64,000 bases of DNA from Chelativorans salis (GTDB lineage: Bacteria > Pseudomonadota > Alphaproteobacteria > Rhizobiales > Rhizobiaceae): positions 1-64,000 of the forward strand of contig NZ_JAOCZP010000003.1 in the NCBI RefSeq assembly GCF_025336525.1, written 5' to 3'. Below are positions 17,051 to 25,434 of the stretch, piece by piece. Positions within the stretch are counted from its first letter, which is position 1. The number at the start of each line of letters is the position of its first letter. Made by a program: the position numbers and the translations under genes. Below the pieces are notes generated by a model that saw only the letters and a program-made list of their open reading frames with translations, was not told the origin of the DNA and did no database searches.

Positions 17051-18149
17051 GGCCGGCCGGCGCCTCCACGCCCTTCGCCCTCAAGCGGCGGGAAATGCGG
17101 ATGCGATAATGGATGAGCGTGTCGCAGGCGAGCACGAAGAACAGAAGCATGCCCTGAAAGGCCCGCGCCACCTTGTCGGACACGCCGATTGAAATCTGCG
17201 CCGCCTCGCCGCCGAGGTAGGACAGTGCAAGCACAAGGCCGGCGGCGATGATGCCGAGCGGGTTCAGCCGTCCCAGGAAGGCGACGATAATCGCCGTGAA
17301 GCCGTAGCCCGGCGAGATCGACGGCCGCAGCTGGCCGATGGCGCCGGAAACCTCGCTGATGCCGGCAAGTCCGGCGAGCGCGCCGGAGACCAGGAAGGCG
17401 AAGATGACCATGCGCGCCCGTGAGAAGCCGGCAAACCGCCCTGCTCGCGGGCTCTGGCCGATCAGCTTCACCTCAAACCCCTTCAGCGTGCGCGACAGGA
17501 CGAACCACAGCACCAGTGCCGCGACGATGGCGAAGATGAAGCCCCAGTGGGCCCTCCCCGAAGCCGGCCAGATCTCCGGCAGGACCGCATAGGCGTGGAA
17601 ACTGCGCGTCTCGGGAAAGTTGAAGCCTTCCGGGTTGCGCCACGGCCCGCGCACCAGCCAGTCCAGGAAAAGCTGCGCCACATAGACCAGCATCAGGCTT
17701 GTCAGGATCTCGTTGGTGCCGAAGCGCGCCTTGAGCCATGCCGGTATGCCGGCATAAGCGGCACCGCCGACGACCCCCATCAGGAGCATCAACGGCAGCA
17801 CGATCCACGACTGGAAACCGGGAAAGACGACCGGCAGGATGGAGCCGGCGATGGCGCCGATGATGAACTGCCCCTCCGCACCGATGTTCCAGTTGTTGGA
17901 AAGGTAGCAGATGGAAAGCCCCACCCCGATAAGGATCAGCGGCGCCGCCTTCACCGCGAGCTCATGCAGCGACCACGTCTCCAGAAGCGGCTCGATGAAG
18001 AAATAGTACAGCGCGTCGACCGGATTCTTGCCGAGGAACAGGAACATGATGGCGCCGGCCACCAGCGTGAGAAGCAGTGCGATAAAGGGCGAAAGCGCGC
18101 TGAAAAGCGCAGACTGTTGCGGCCGCTTGACGAGCTCGACGCGCATCAT
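17043..18149 (-). CDS. Inner-membrane permease of a BMP-type ABC importer
   Basis: A 368-residue permease, paralogous partner of the one at 16136-17050. About nine hydrophobic segments are visible. The NWNIGAEGQFIIGA motif near residue 90 corresponds to the partner's NLGVEGMMIMGA. The coupling loop LIGQSPRAGRFAGFSRARM lies near residue 230. An N-terminal extension of some 45 residues distinguishes it from the partner. Its start overlaps the ATPase stop by 4 nt (ATGA). Confidence 0.92.
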   Translation of the reverse strand: MMRVELVKRPQQSALFSALSPFIALLLTLVAGAIMFLFLGKNPVDALYYFFIEPLLETWSLHELAVKAAPLILIGVGLSICYLSNNWNIGAEGQFIIGAIAGSILPVVFPGFQSWIVLPLMLLMGVVGGAAYAGIPAWLKARFGTNEILTSLMLVYVAQLFLDWLVRGPWRNPEGFNFPETRSFHAYAVLPEIWPASGRAHWGFIFAIVAALVLWFVLSRTLKGFEVKLIGQSPRAGRFAGFSRARMVIFAFLVSGALAGLAGISEVSGAIGQLRPSISPGYGFTAIIVAFLGRLNPLGIIAAGLVLALSYLGGEAAQISIGVSDKVARAFQGMLLFFVLACDTLIHYRIRISRRLRAKGVEAPAGHA

Positions 18150-19711
18150 ACCGCCTCCAGCATCGGCTCGGCAGTCTCGGGTGTGGCGCCGCCCATCAGC
18201 AGGCCCACCTTCTCGTAGGTTGCCTCGCCGATCGGAATGGGCGCGGAAAGCCGTCCGTGATGCATGACGGCGATGGCGTCGCAGATCTCGAACAGTTCAT
18301 CGAGGTCCTGGCTGATGACGAGCACTGCCGAGCCGCCCTTCGCCAGATCGATCAGCGCCTGGCGGATGCGCGCCGCCGCCCCCGCGTCCACCCCCCAGGT
18401 CGGCTGGTTGACGACCATCACCATGGGCGCGCGGTCGAGCTCGCGCCCGATGACGAATTTCTGCAGGTTTCCACCCGAAAGTGCTGTTGCCTCCGGGTCT
18501 TCGCTGGCCTTGCGCACGTCCATCGCTTCGGCGATGCGCTTGGCCGCCTTGGCCACCGCGCCTTGGCGGATGACGCCCAGGCGCGACAGGAATGCGCGCG
18601 CGTCCGTGCGGCAGCGTGAGAGCAGAAGGTTTTGCGACAGCGTCATCAGAGGCGCGGCGGCATGGCCGAGACGCTCCTCCGGCACGAAGGCGGCCCCCAT
18701 CAGGCGGCGGCCGGAAATGTCGCGCCGGCCGGCATCCTTACCGCGTATGCGCACGGCATCGGCCTTTTCCTGCAACACTTCGCCGGAAACCGCCTCAAAG
18801 AACTCACCCTGCCCGTTGCCGGCCACGCCGGCGATGCCGAGCACCTCTCCCGCATGCACGGAAAGATCGATATCGGAAAGCGAGACGGCAAAGGGATGGC
18901 CGGCCTTGCGGCTCAAACCCCGCACCTCCAGGAGTACCTCGCGTGCAGCAGAAGGCTTCTCGCGCACGACGGCCTGCACCTCGTCGCCCACCATCATGCG
19001 CGCCAGCGAGGAGGCGGTCTCGCGGCTCGGATCGCAATGGGCGATCACCCTGCCCTGCCGCAATACTGTCGCCCGGTCGCAGATGCGCTTCACCTCCTCG
19101 AGCCGGTGCGAGATATAGAGGATAGAGCGGCCTTCCACCTTCAGCTTTGCAAGCGTTTCGAACAGCCTGTCCGCCTCCTGGGGTGTGAGCACCGATGTCG
19201 GCTCGTCGAGGATAATGAGCTCCGGGTTCTGCAGGAGACAGCGGATGATCTCGATGCGCTGCCGTTCGCCCACGGAAAGATCGCCGACATGGGCGTTCGG
19301 ATCGAGCGGCAGGCCGTAAGCCTCAGAAAGCTCGCGCGCACGCGCCGCCACGGCGCCGGCGGGCGCGGGATCGTCCAGCGACAGCATGATGTTCTCCGCC
19401 GCCGTCAGCGCATCGAACAGCGAAAAATGCTGGAACACCATGCCGATGCCGAGCTTGCGCGCTTCGCCCGGGCTGGCGATTGTCACCTTTTCACCTTTCC
19501 AGCGGATGGTGCCGGCGGCCGGCTCCAGCGCACCGAACAGCATCTTGACGAAGGTGGATTTCCCCGCCCCGTTCTCGCCCAAAAGCGCGTGAATCTCGCC
19601 GCGATCGATCGCCAGATCGATGCCGTCACACGCCTTCAGCGATCCAAAGAGCTTCGTCAGGCCCCGGACATCGAGCAGACTCTCGGCCCGGTTCTCGAGT
19701 GTTGCTGACAC
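18146..19711 (-). CDS. Duplicated ATP-binding subunit of a BMP-type ABC importer
   Basis: A protein of about 521 residues with two fused ABC domains. Domain 1 has a Walker A GENGAGKST near residue 45, the signature LSVGERQRIEI and Walker B LIILDEPTS. Domain 2 has a degenerate P-loop (GVAGNGQGEF) with LSGGNLQKFVIGREL as signature. This asymmetric layout is typical of sugar- and nucleoside-type importers. The GTG at 19709-19711 is chosen because GGGAGGTG sits just upstream; an ATG four codons earlier overlaps that site. It is the first gene of the operon ATPase-permease-permease-binding protein. Confidence 0.92.
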   Translation of the reverse strand: MSATLENRAESLLDVRGLTKLFGSLKACDGIDLAIDRGEIHALLGENGAGKSTFVKMLFGALEPAAGTIRWKGEKVTIASPGEARKLGIGMVFQHFSLFDALTAAENIMLSLDDPAPAGAVAARARELSEAYGLPLDPNAHVGDLSVGERQRIEIIRCLLQNPELIILDEPTSVLTPQEADRLFETLAKLKVEGRSILYISHRLEEVKRICDRATVLRQGRVIAHCDPSRETASSLARMMVGDEVQAVVREKPSAAREVLLEVRGLSRKAGHPFAVSLSDIDLSVHAGEVLGIAGVAGNGQGEFFEAVSGEVLQEKADAVRIRGKDAGRRDISGRRLMGAAFVPEERLGHAAAPLMTLSQNLLLSRCRTDARAFLSRLGVIRQGAVAKAAKRIAEAMDVRKASEDPEATALSGGNLQKFVIGRELDRAPMVMVVNQPTWGVDAGAAARIRQALIDLAKGGSAVLVISQDLDELFEICDAIAVMHHGRLSAPIPIGEATYEKVGLLMGGATPETAEPMLEAV

Positions 19712-19876
19712 AACACCTCCCATTCAGCCGTGCATTTTTTTCTTCTTTAGTTCCCACAGCCATCGTAGGCGCGCAAGATTGCGTTGCAATAGGCGCGCGG
19801 CGATTGAAACTGCTTCAAGTTTTTCCACACCTTGTGGCCTGCTGATTGATCCGCATGGTTGGCGCCATCATCTATC

Positions 19877-20848
19877 CTACGGGATAAGCACGCTCGTCCC
19901 CGTGGTGCGCCTTCCCTCCAGATCCTGATGCGCCCGCGCCACCTCCGACAGTGGGTAACGCTGGTTGATGACCACCTTCACCGCACCCGAGCCGACGACG
20001 GAGAACAGATCCCTGGCCGCCTCCTCCAGATCCTTCTTCGCCGCGATGTAGTTGAAGATGGTCGGCCGCGTGGCGAAGAGCGAGCCTTTCTGGGCCAGAA
20101 CAGTGATCTCGAAGGGCGGGACAGGGCCGGAAGACTGGCCGAAGCTGACGAACATGCCGAGCGGTCTCAAGCAGTCGAGCGAGGCGGGAAAGGTATCCTT
20201 GCCGACCGAATCGTAGACGACGTCGCACATGCGCCCGTCGGTGATTTCCCGCACCGCCTCCAGGAAGTCCTGCTTCGTGTAATCGATCACGTGGTCGAAG
20301 CCGTGGGCGCGGGCGATCTCGACCTTCTCTTCGGACCCTGCCGTGCCGATCACCGTGGCGCCCAGGTGCTTGGCCCACTGGCCGAGGATGAGGCCGACGC
20401 CGCCGGCCGCCGCATGGTAAAGGATCGTGTCCCCCGCCTTTACGGGATAGGTGCGGCGCAAGAGATACCACGCCGTCATGCCCTTCAGCATCATCGCCGC
20501 CGCCTGCTCGTCGGCGATATTATCCGGCACCCGCACCAGCCTCTCAGCCGCAATCAGCCGCCGCTCGGCGTAAGCTCCGCCGCGCACGCAATAGGCAACG
20601 CGGTCACCCGGCTTGAGGTTGTCGACACCCTCACCTGTCTCGAGAACGACGCCCGCCCCTTCCCCGCCGGGAACGAAGGGCGTCTCGGCCTTGTAGAGCC
20701 CGGTGCGGAAATAGATGTCGATGAAATTAAGGCCGATCGCCTTTTGCTCGATCAGCACCTCGCCGGCGCCTGGCTTGCCGGGATCGTAGTCCTCGAAGCG
20801 CAAAACCTCCGGCCCGCCCGTCTCATGCACACGGATTGCCTTGGCCAT
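19877..20848 (-). CDS. Zinc-independent quinone oxidoreductase (MDR superfamily)
   Basis: A 323-residue NADPH:quinone oxidoreductase of the QOR type. The substrate side is recognised by GLNFIDIYFRTGLY and VPGGEGAGVV. The cofactor domain has AAAGGVGLILGQWAKHLGATVIGTAGS (about residues 145-171), a Rossmann motif AxxGGVG suited to NADPH. It lacks the catalytic zinc ligands of alcohol dehydrogenases. The ATG at 20846-20848 lies 2 nt after pcs, so both are probably co-transcribed. The open frame upstream belongs to an overlapping pcs frame and is not part of the gene. Confidence 0.92.
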   Translation of the reverse strand: MAKAIRVHETGGPEVLRFEDYDPGKPGAGEVLIEQKAIGLNFIDIYFRTGLYKAETPFVPGGEGAGVVLETGEGVDNLKPGDRVAYCVRGGAYAERRLIAAERLVRVPDNIADEQAAAMMLKGMTAWYLLRRTYPVKAGDTILYHAAAGGVGLILGQWAKHLGATVIGTAGSEEKVEIARAHGFDHVIDYTKQDFLEAVREITDGRMCDVVYDSVGKDTFPASLDCLRPLGMFVSFGQSSGPVPPFEITVLAQKGSLFATRPTIFNYIAAKKDLEEAARDLFSVVGSGAVKVVINQRYPLSEVARAHQDLEGRRTTGTSVLIP

Positions 20849-20850
20849 CG

Positions 20851-21573
20851 TCAAGCCTCCCTTTTTCCAAGCTGCGGCAGTGCCTGCATCACAGCACCGA
20901 TGACGAAGAGATAGATGCCCGTTACCCCGATGCCGACTTTCACGATGAAGGCTGCCTGCATGTCCTGCAACAGGGCGGCGGCGCCGAAGGCGCACCAGGC
21001 CAGGAAGGCGCCGAGGTTCAGCGTCCTGAGCCGCTTCACCCGTACCGGATGCAGGAAATGGATCGGCAGGAAGGTCAGCACCGCCGACACCACCACCACC
21101 GTGAAGGAGAGATATTCGCCCGGTCCGATGACGAACAGGGTGAAGACGATCATGTTCCAGACGACCGGAAAACCCTTGAAGAAGTTCTCCGTCGTCTTGA
21201 TGCCTGTGTCGGCATAGTAGATGGCACTGGAAACCACGATGATCGCCGCCGACAGGAAGGAAAGCCCCGCCCCCATGAAGCCGCTCTGATAGAGCGCAAA
21301 GGCGGGGATGAGGACGTAGGTCACGTAGTCGATGATGTTGTCCAGCATGTCTCCGGACCAGGTGGGCAACACCTCCTTGACCTCGAGCTTGCGGGCGATC
21401 GGTCCGTCGATGCCGTCGACGAGCAGTGCCAGCCCCAGCCACCAGAACATGGCCGTCCAGCGCTCCTCGCTTGCCGCCACCAGCGACAGGAAGGCCAGGA
21501 AAGAGCCCGAGGCCGTCAGCAAATGAACGGAAAAAGCCTTCGCCTGCGGTGCCGTTACCTTCTTCCTCTTCAT
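20851..21573 (-). CDS. pcs: Phosphatidylcholine synthase
   Basis: A 240-residue integral membrane enzyme that condenses choline with CDP-diacylglycerol to make phosphatidylcholine directly, a route found mainly in rhizobia, brucellae and relatives. The CDP-alcohol phosphotransferase signature reads DGIDGPIARKLEVKEVLPTWSGDMLDNIID (about residues 55-84), an extended variant of DG-x2-AR-x8-G-x3-D-x3-D. About seven hydrophobic helices follow. The ATG at 21571-21573 begins a normal-length protein; the longer frame is not family-like. It shares a transcript with the quinone oxidoreductase gene. Confidence 0.93.
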   Translation of the reverse strand: MKRKKVTAPQAKAFSVHLLTASGSFLAFLSLVAASEERWTAMFWWLGLALLVDGIDGPIARKLEVKEVLPTWSGDMLDNIIDYVTYVLIPAFALYQSGFMGAGLSFLSAAIIVVSSAIYYADTGIKTTENFFKGFPVVWNMIVFTLFVIGPGEYLSFTVVVVSAVLTFLPIHFLHPVRVKRLRTLNLGAFLAWCAFGAAALLQDMQAAFIVKVGIGVTGIYLFVIGAVMQALPQLGKREA

Positions 21574-21853
21574 GGGCGGGCTCCGCCCGGCCGCACGTAT
21601 CCGCCTATCACGGTCGCCGACCCTTCCTGAATGACGAAGCTTCGCCCATTCATCCTCTGCCCCTTTCCGGCGGAAATTTCGCCGTCTGGCAAACGCATTA
21701 GCACGGCTCGCGCCGCCGGATGCAGTATCATGCCGCCAAACCGTGTGGAAAACCAACTGTCACGTCCGCATCGGCTGCGGCGCCTTTGCGCGTTGATCGC
21801 ATTCCCGTGCCTGCCCTATATGTGCGGAACGGATCATCGAGAGGAAAGCCCCG

Positions 21854-23083
21854 GTGAACAACGATGTGAACAACGATGTGAGCGACGATCGGGACGGGAC
21901 GATTCTTGTGGCCGGCACCGGCCCTGCGGGCCTCGCCGCGGCCCTGGCACTGGCCGCACTCGACCGGCCGGTGGTGCTTGCGGGCCCGCCGCCCGTCTTT
22001 GCCGACCAGCGCACGACGGCGCTGATGCGCCCGGCGGTGGAGTTCCTGCAGGGGCTCGGTCTCGGCGATGTGCTGCGCGAACATGCCGCCCCTCTCTCCA
22101 CTATGCGCGTGGTCGACGCCACGGAAAGGCTGATCCGCAGCCCTACCGTCACCTTCCGCGCCGCCGAGATCGGCGAGGAGGCTTTTGGGCTGAACATCCC
22201 CAACGCCCGCCTCAATGCCGCGCTGGCCGATGCGGCGCGTGGTGAGGCACGCATTTCTTGGCACGAGAGCCTGGTGGAGGAATGGCGGCTGGGTCTGGAG
22301 ACGGTCTCGGCACGGCTTGCCGACGGCACAACGGTCGACGCCGCGCTCGCCATCGCCGCCGACGGGCGCAACTCCCCTGCGCGCGCGGCCGCCGGCATCT
22401 CCGCCCAAACGCGGCGCCTGCCGCAAAGCGCGCTGGTGCTCAATTTCGGCCATGCGAGGCACCACGAATTCACCTCGACCGAATTCCATACCGAGCACGG
22501 CCCGTGCACGCAGGTGCCGCTTCCCGGCGGCTTCCGCTCGAGCCTTGTATGGGTCACGCGGCTCGAGGAGGCCGAGGAGTTGGCGGCCCTCGACGAGGCG
22601 ATGCTTTCCAAGCGCCTGGAGAGGCGCCTGCAGTCCTTCCTCGGCAAGGTGACGGTGGAGGCCGCTCGCCAGGTCTACCCGCTCTCCTCCGCCCTGCCGG
22701 CGCGCTTCGCCGCAAGGCGGATCGCCCTTGTTGGCGAGGCCGCCCATGTCTTCCCGCCGATCACCGCGCAAGGCCTCAATCTCGGCATCCGCGACGTCAT
22801 GGATCTCGCCGAGGTGGTGAGAACGCATCTGGACGATCCCGGCTCGACGGCGGCCCTCGTCCTCTACGATATGCGCCGCCGCCCCGATATCCTAGCGCGG
22901 TCTAGCGCGGTGAACCTGTTCAACGCCTCGCTCCTGTCCTCCCTCCTTCCCGCACAGCTTGCCAGAAGCGCCGGGCTTGGCCTCCTCGACAGAGCGCCCT
23001 TCCTGCGCGGCTTCTTCATGCGCGAGGGCATGCGCCCCGGCAGCGGCTTTTCCGCGCTTCTGTCGTCCGGGCGCCGCACCTGA
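21854..23083 (+). CDS. UbiH/UbiF-family FAD-dependent hydroxylase
   Basis: A 409-residue flavoprotein monooxygenase of the ubiquinone-biosynthesis hydroxylase family. The FAD-binding motif is VAGTGPAGLAAALAL (residues 19-33). The DG motif appears as IAADGRNSPAR near residue 170. The GD motif appears as ALVGEAAHVFPPITAQGLNLGIRD (about residue 290), with Glu where most relatives have Asp. It probably hydroxylates a quinone ring; the exact step cannot be assigned. The start lies in a threefold 12-nt tandem repeat containing three GTG codons; the first, at 21854, has AGAGGAAAG upstream. It ends 2 nt from the convergent AEC transporter gene. Confidence 0.88.
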   Translation: MNNDVNNDVSDDRDGTILVAGTGPAGLAAALALAALDRPVVLAGPPPVFADQRTTALMRPAVEFLQGLGLGDVLREHAAPLSTMRVVDATERLIRSPTVTFRAAEIGEEAFGLNIPNARLNAALADAARGEARISWHESLVEEWRLGLETVSARLADGTTVDAALAIAADGRNSPARAAAGISAQTRRLPQSALVLNFGHARHHEFTSTEFHTEHGPCTQVPLPGGFRSSLVWVTRLEEAEELAALDEAMLSKRLERRLQSFLGKVTVEAARQVYPLSSALPARFAARRIALVGEAAHVFPPITAQGLNLGIRDVMDLAEVVRTHLDDPGSTAALVLYDMRRRPDILARSSAVNLFNASLLSSLLPAQLARSAGLGLLDRAPFLRGFFMREGMRPGSGFSALLSSGRRT

Positions 23084-23085
23084 GG

Positions 23086-24048
23086 CTACGGAAAAAGGTC
23101 GGGCGGAACGTAGCCGTTGGTGATCGCATAAAGCAGGCCGGTGACGGTCAAGACGGAAAGCGCCGTCGTGATCAGCACACTCGCCGAGGCACGCTCAACC
23201 CACACGCCGTAGTGCTGGGCGATAACATAGACATTGGTCGCAGACGGCAGCGCCGCCATGAGGACGGCGGTGTAGAGCCAGGTCTCCGGAAAGTCGCCGA
23301 CGAGACTGAGCAGGACGTAGCAGATGAGTGGATGTACGACGAGCTTCAGGAGGCTGATAGCGCCAAGCTCGCGCGGCACGCGGCGGATCGGCCTCAGGGC
23401 CAGCGTCACGCCCATCGCAAACAGCGCGCAGGGTGCCGCCGCGCCCGCCAGATACTCAAGCAGGCGGTCGAGCGGCAGCGGCGCTTGAAAATTGAAGAAA
23501 GCCGCCGCGACACCCGCCGCCGTGGCGAGGATGAAGGGATGCAGCACGATGCTCCTGATCACGCCGAGGACGAGCTTCCGCGTATCCTCCTTCCGGCCGC
23601 CGGCGATCGCCATCATCATCGGCGCGACGGTGAAGTGAACGATGTTCTCGAAGGAAAAGATGAGCGCCACGGGCACGGCGGCTTCCGGCCCGAAGGCGAG
23701 CAGCACCAGGCCAGGCCCCATATAGCCGATATTGCCATAGGACGCCGCGAGCCCCTTGATCGTGCTCTCGGCAATCGCCCCGCGGCTGGCAATCATCGAT
23801 GCAAGGAACATGATGGAAAAGATCGCATAGGTGGCCAGCACCACGCCGGCGACGTACCGCCACTCGGTGAGACGCTCGACGGGCGTCTCGGCGATCAATT
23901 GGAAGAAAAGCGCCGGCAAGGCCACGTAGACGACGAAAATATTCATCCATCCGAGCGCCTCGATGGGCTGGCGGATGAGCCTGGCGGCGAGATAGCCGAT
24001 AAAGATCAGCCCAAAGAACGGCAGGACGAGTCCTGCGACATGTGCCAT
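23086..24048 (-). CDS. AEC (auxin efflux carrier) family transporter
   Basis: A 320-residue membrane protein with about ten transmembrane segments in two five-helix halves. The family core is seen in GLAASYGNIGYMGPGLVLLAFG (about residues 107-128) and the matching ALPSATNVYVIAQHYG near residue 272. Bacterial relatives export organic acids such as malate or malonate, but the substrate here is unknown. The ATG at 24046-24048 follows GAGGGG; a longer frame would add 31 non-conserved residues. It is transcribed divergently from hspQ. Confidence 0.88.
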   Translation of the reverse strand: MAHVAGLVLPFFGLIFIGYLAARLIRQPIEALGWMNIFVVYVALPALFFQLIAETPVERLTEWRYVAGVVLATYAIFSIMFLASMIASRGAIAESTIKGLAASYGNIGYMGPGLVLLAFGPEAAVPVALIFSFENIVHFTVAPMMMAIAGGRKEDTRKLVLGVIRSIVLHPFILATAAGVAAAFFNFQAPLPLDRLLEYLAGAAAPCALFAMGVTLALRPIRRVPRELGAISLLKLVVHPLICYVLLSLVGDFPETWLYTAVLMAALPSATNVYVIAQHYGVWVERASASVLITTALSVLTVTGLLYAITNGYVPPDLFP

Positions 24049-24153
24049 AAAAGCCCCTCTACTTCCGCCTGTAGGTGCGGCATCGCCCCGGAATCGGGTA
24101 CGGGATTGAATTGTGCCTAAAGCTGCGCCACATAGGGGCAAAGGCTGAATGAA

Positions 24154-24486
24154 ATGCAGAACATAAAGACAGCGAAGTTTTCAATAGGCCAGGTGGTCCG
24201 CCACCGGCTATTTCCCTTTCGCGGCGTCATCTTCGACGTCGACCCGGAATTCGCCAACACCGAGGAGTGGTATGAAGCCATTCCCGCCGAGGTGCGGCCG
24301 GCCAGGAACCAGCCCTTCTACCATCTCCTCGCCGAGAACGAGGAGACGGAATACGTCGCCTATGTCTCCGAGCAGAATCTCCTGGAAGACGAGTCGGGCG
24401 AGCCGGTCCGCCATCCCCAGCTTGCCGAGCTTTTCGTCGAAACCCCAGACGGCCGCTACGAGCCGCGCACCCGACAGCATCACTAG
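24154..24486 (+). CDS. hspQ: Heat shock protein HspQ
   Basis: A 110-residue hemimethylated-DNA-binding-like (YccV) domain protein. The domain is marked by FSIGQVVRHRLFPFRGVIFDVDPEF (about residues 9-33) and QPFYHLLAENEETEYVAYVSEQNL. In enterobacteria HspQ is a Lon substrate and specificity enhancer and promotes degradation of unstable DnaA. It lies alone between the AEC transporter and the IalB gene. No heat-shock promoter (sigma-32 boxes) was confidently seen in the 100 nt upstream. Confidence 0.93.
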   Translation: MQNIKTAKFSIGQVVRHRLFPFRGVIFDVDPEFANTEEWYEAIPAEVRPARNQPFYHLLAENEETEYVAYVSEQNLLEDESGEPVRHPQLAELFVETPDGRYEPRTRQHH

Positions 24487-24501
24487 AGCGCCGTTGGCAC
24501 A

Positions 24502-24530
24502 AACAAAAACAGGGCCCGAAAGGGCCCTGT
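24502..24530 (-). terminator. Bidirectional rho-independent terminator between hspQ and the IalB gene
   Basis: A 9-bp perfect stem, acagggccc (24509-24517) and gggccctgt (24522-24530), encloses a GAAA tetraloop on the plus strand. On the minus strand it is followed by tttttgttt, so it best serves the IalB-family gene while also sitting just beyond hspQ. Confidence 0.85.
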
Positions 24531-24551
24531 TGCCGTTCAACGAAAGCCAGC

Positions 24552-25178
24552 CTACTGCGACTGCTTGGCGTTCTCCTGGGCCTTCTTGAGCCTCTCGGCG
24601 AACTCCTCGTTGTTCTTGCTGACGAACTCCTCAAGCTTCTTCTGTCGCTCGTCGAGATCGCTCTGCTCCAGCGGCTCGCCGTCATACGCGCCGGTGAAAC
24701 CCTGCAGGGTCACCTTGACGGGGTTCGGCTGGTTCTGGAAGTTGACGGAGGTCAGCGTCAACTCCGAGCCACGCTTGAAGGAGTTGACCAGTTCGTCGGT
24801 CAGCGGGGCCTCGGCCACACAACGGTCCGGTACGCAAATGGCGTAGTCGACCTTCTGGGTGTTGCCGTCGTCGATCTGAAGACCAACTCCGGGCGGGACG
24901 AGACGGCCCGTCGGCACGGCGATCTGCAGCACGCGCCGGTTCACCTTTCCCGTCACCTCGATCAGGTTGACGCTTGTCAGAAGCTGGCCGGAGTTCGCGC
25001 GCAGCATGAACTGCACGTTGCAGACATCCACTTCTTCCTGCTTGGTGCAGGCCTTGAACCAACCCTGGGGCGGCTCCTGCTGGGCGAATGCGGCGCTGCC
25101 GTAGCCGACGGCGGCCAGACCGAGCGTACCGGAAAAAGCGGCCGCCAAGCAGCTCGCTCTCGCTTTCAGGCTCATCAT
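24552..25178 (-). CDS. Invasion-associated locus B (IalB) family exported protein
   Basis: A 208-residue periplasmic protein. The signal peptide ends near AAFAQ (about residue 33). The IalB domain contains paired Cys residues in FKACTKQEEVDVCNV and YAICVPDRCVAEAPL, and central VGLQIDDG. A charged C-terminal tail of about 40 residues (DERQKKLEEFVSKNNEEFAERLKK) is probably a coiled coil. IalB was named for Bartonella erythrocyte invasion, but the family is general in Hyphomicrobiales and its role outside Bartonella is unclear. It starts at the ATGATG pair near 25178; AGGAA lies upstream. Confidence 0.9.
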   Translation of the reverse strand: MMSLKARASCLAAAFSGTLGLAAVGYGSAAFAQQEPPQGWFKACTKQEEVDVCNVQFMLRANSGQLLTSVNLIEVTGKVNRRVLQIAVPTGRLVPPGVGLQIDDGNTQKVDYAICVPDRCVAEAPLTDELVNSFKRGSELTLTSVNFQNQPNPVKVTLQGFTGAYDGEPLEQSDLDERQKKLEEFVSKNNEEFAERLKKAQENAKQSQ

Positions 25179-25434
25179 CGTTTTTCCCGTTCCTTTCGAA
25201 TTTACAGCCGTCGGGCTGCGCTGGTTACCGTAACTGTTGGCCGAATGCGGCGACAGCAAGGCCTGCGCGCCTGTTACAACGCCTGTGCCGGCGAATCTAG
25301 TGTTTCGCTCTTTTCCTGCAATCGATATCATCGGCGAAATCCGGTTATCGGCGTGGACAAATGGCGTGCGCGGCGCGAGGATGCGCCCGCTCCGGCAATC
25401 GAGTCGAACCATATTCCCAGACGAGGTTTTGACG

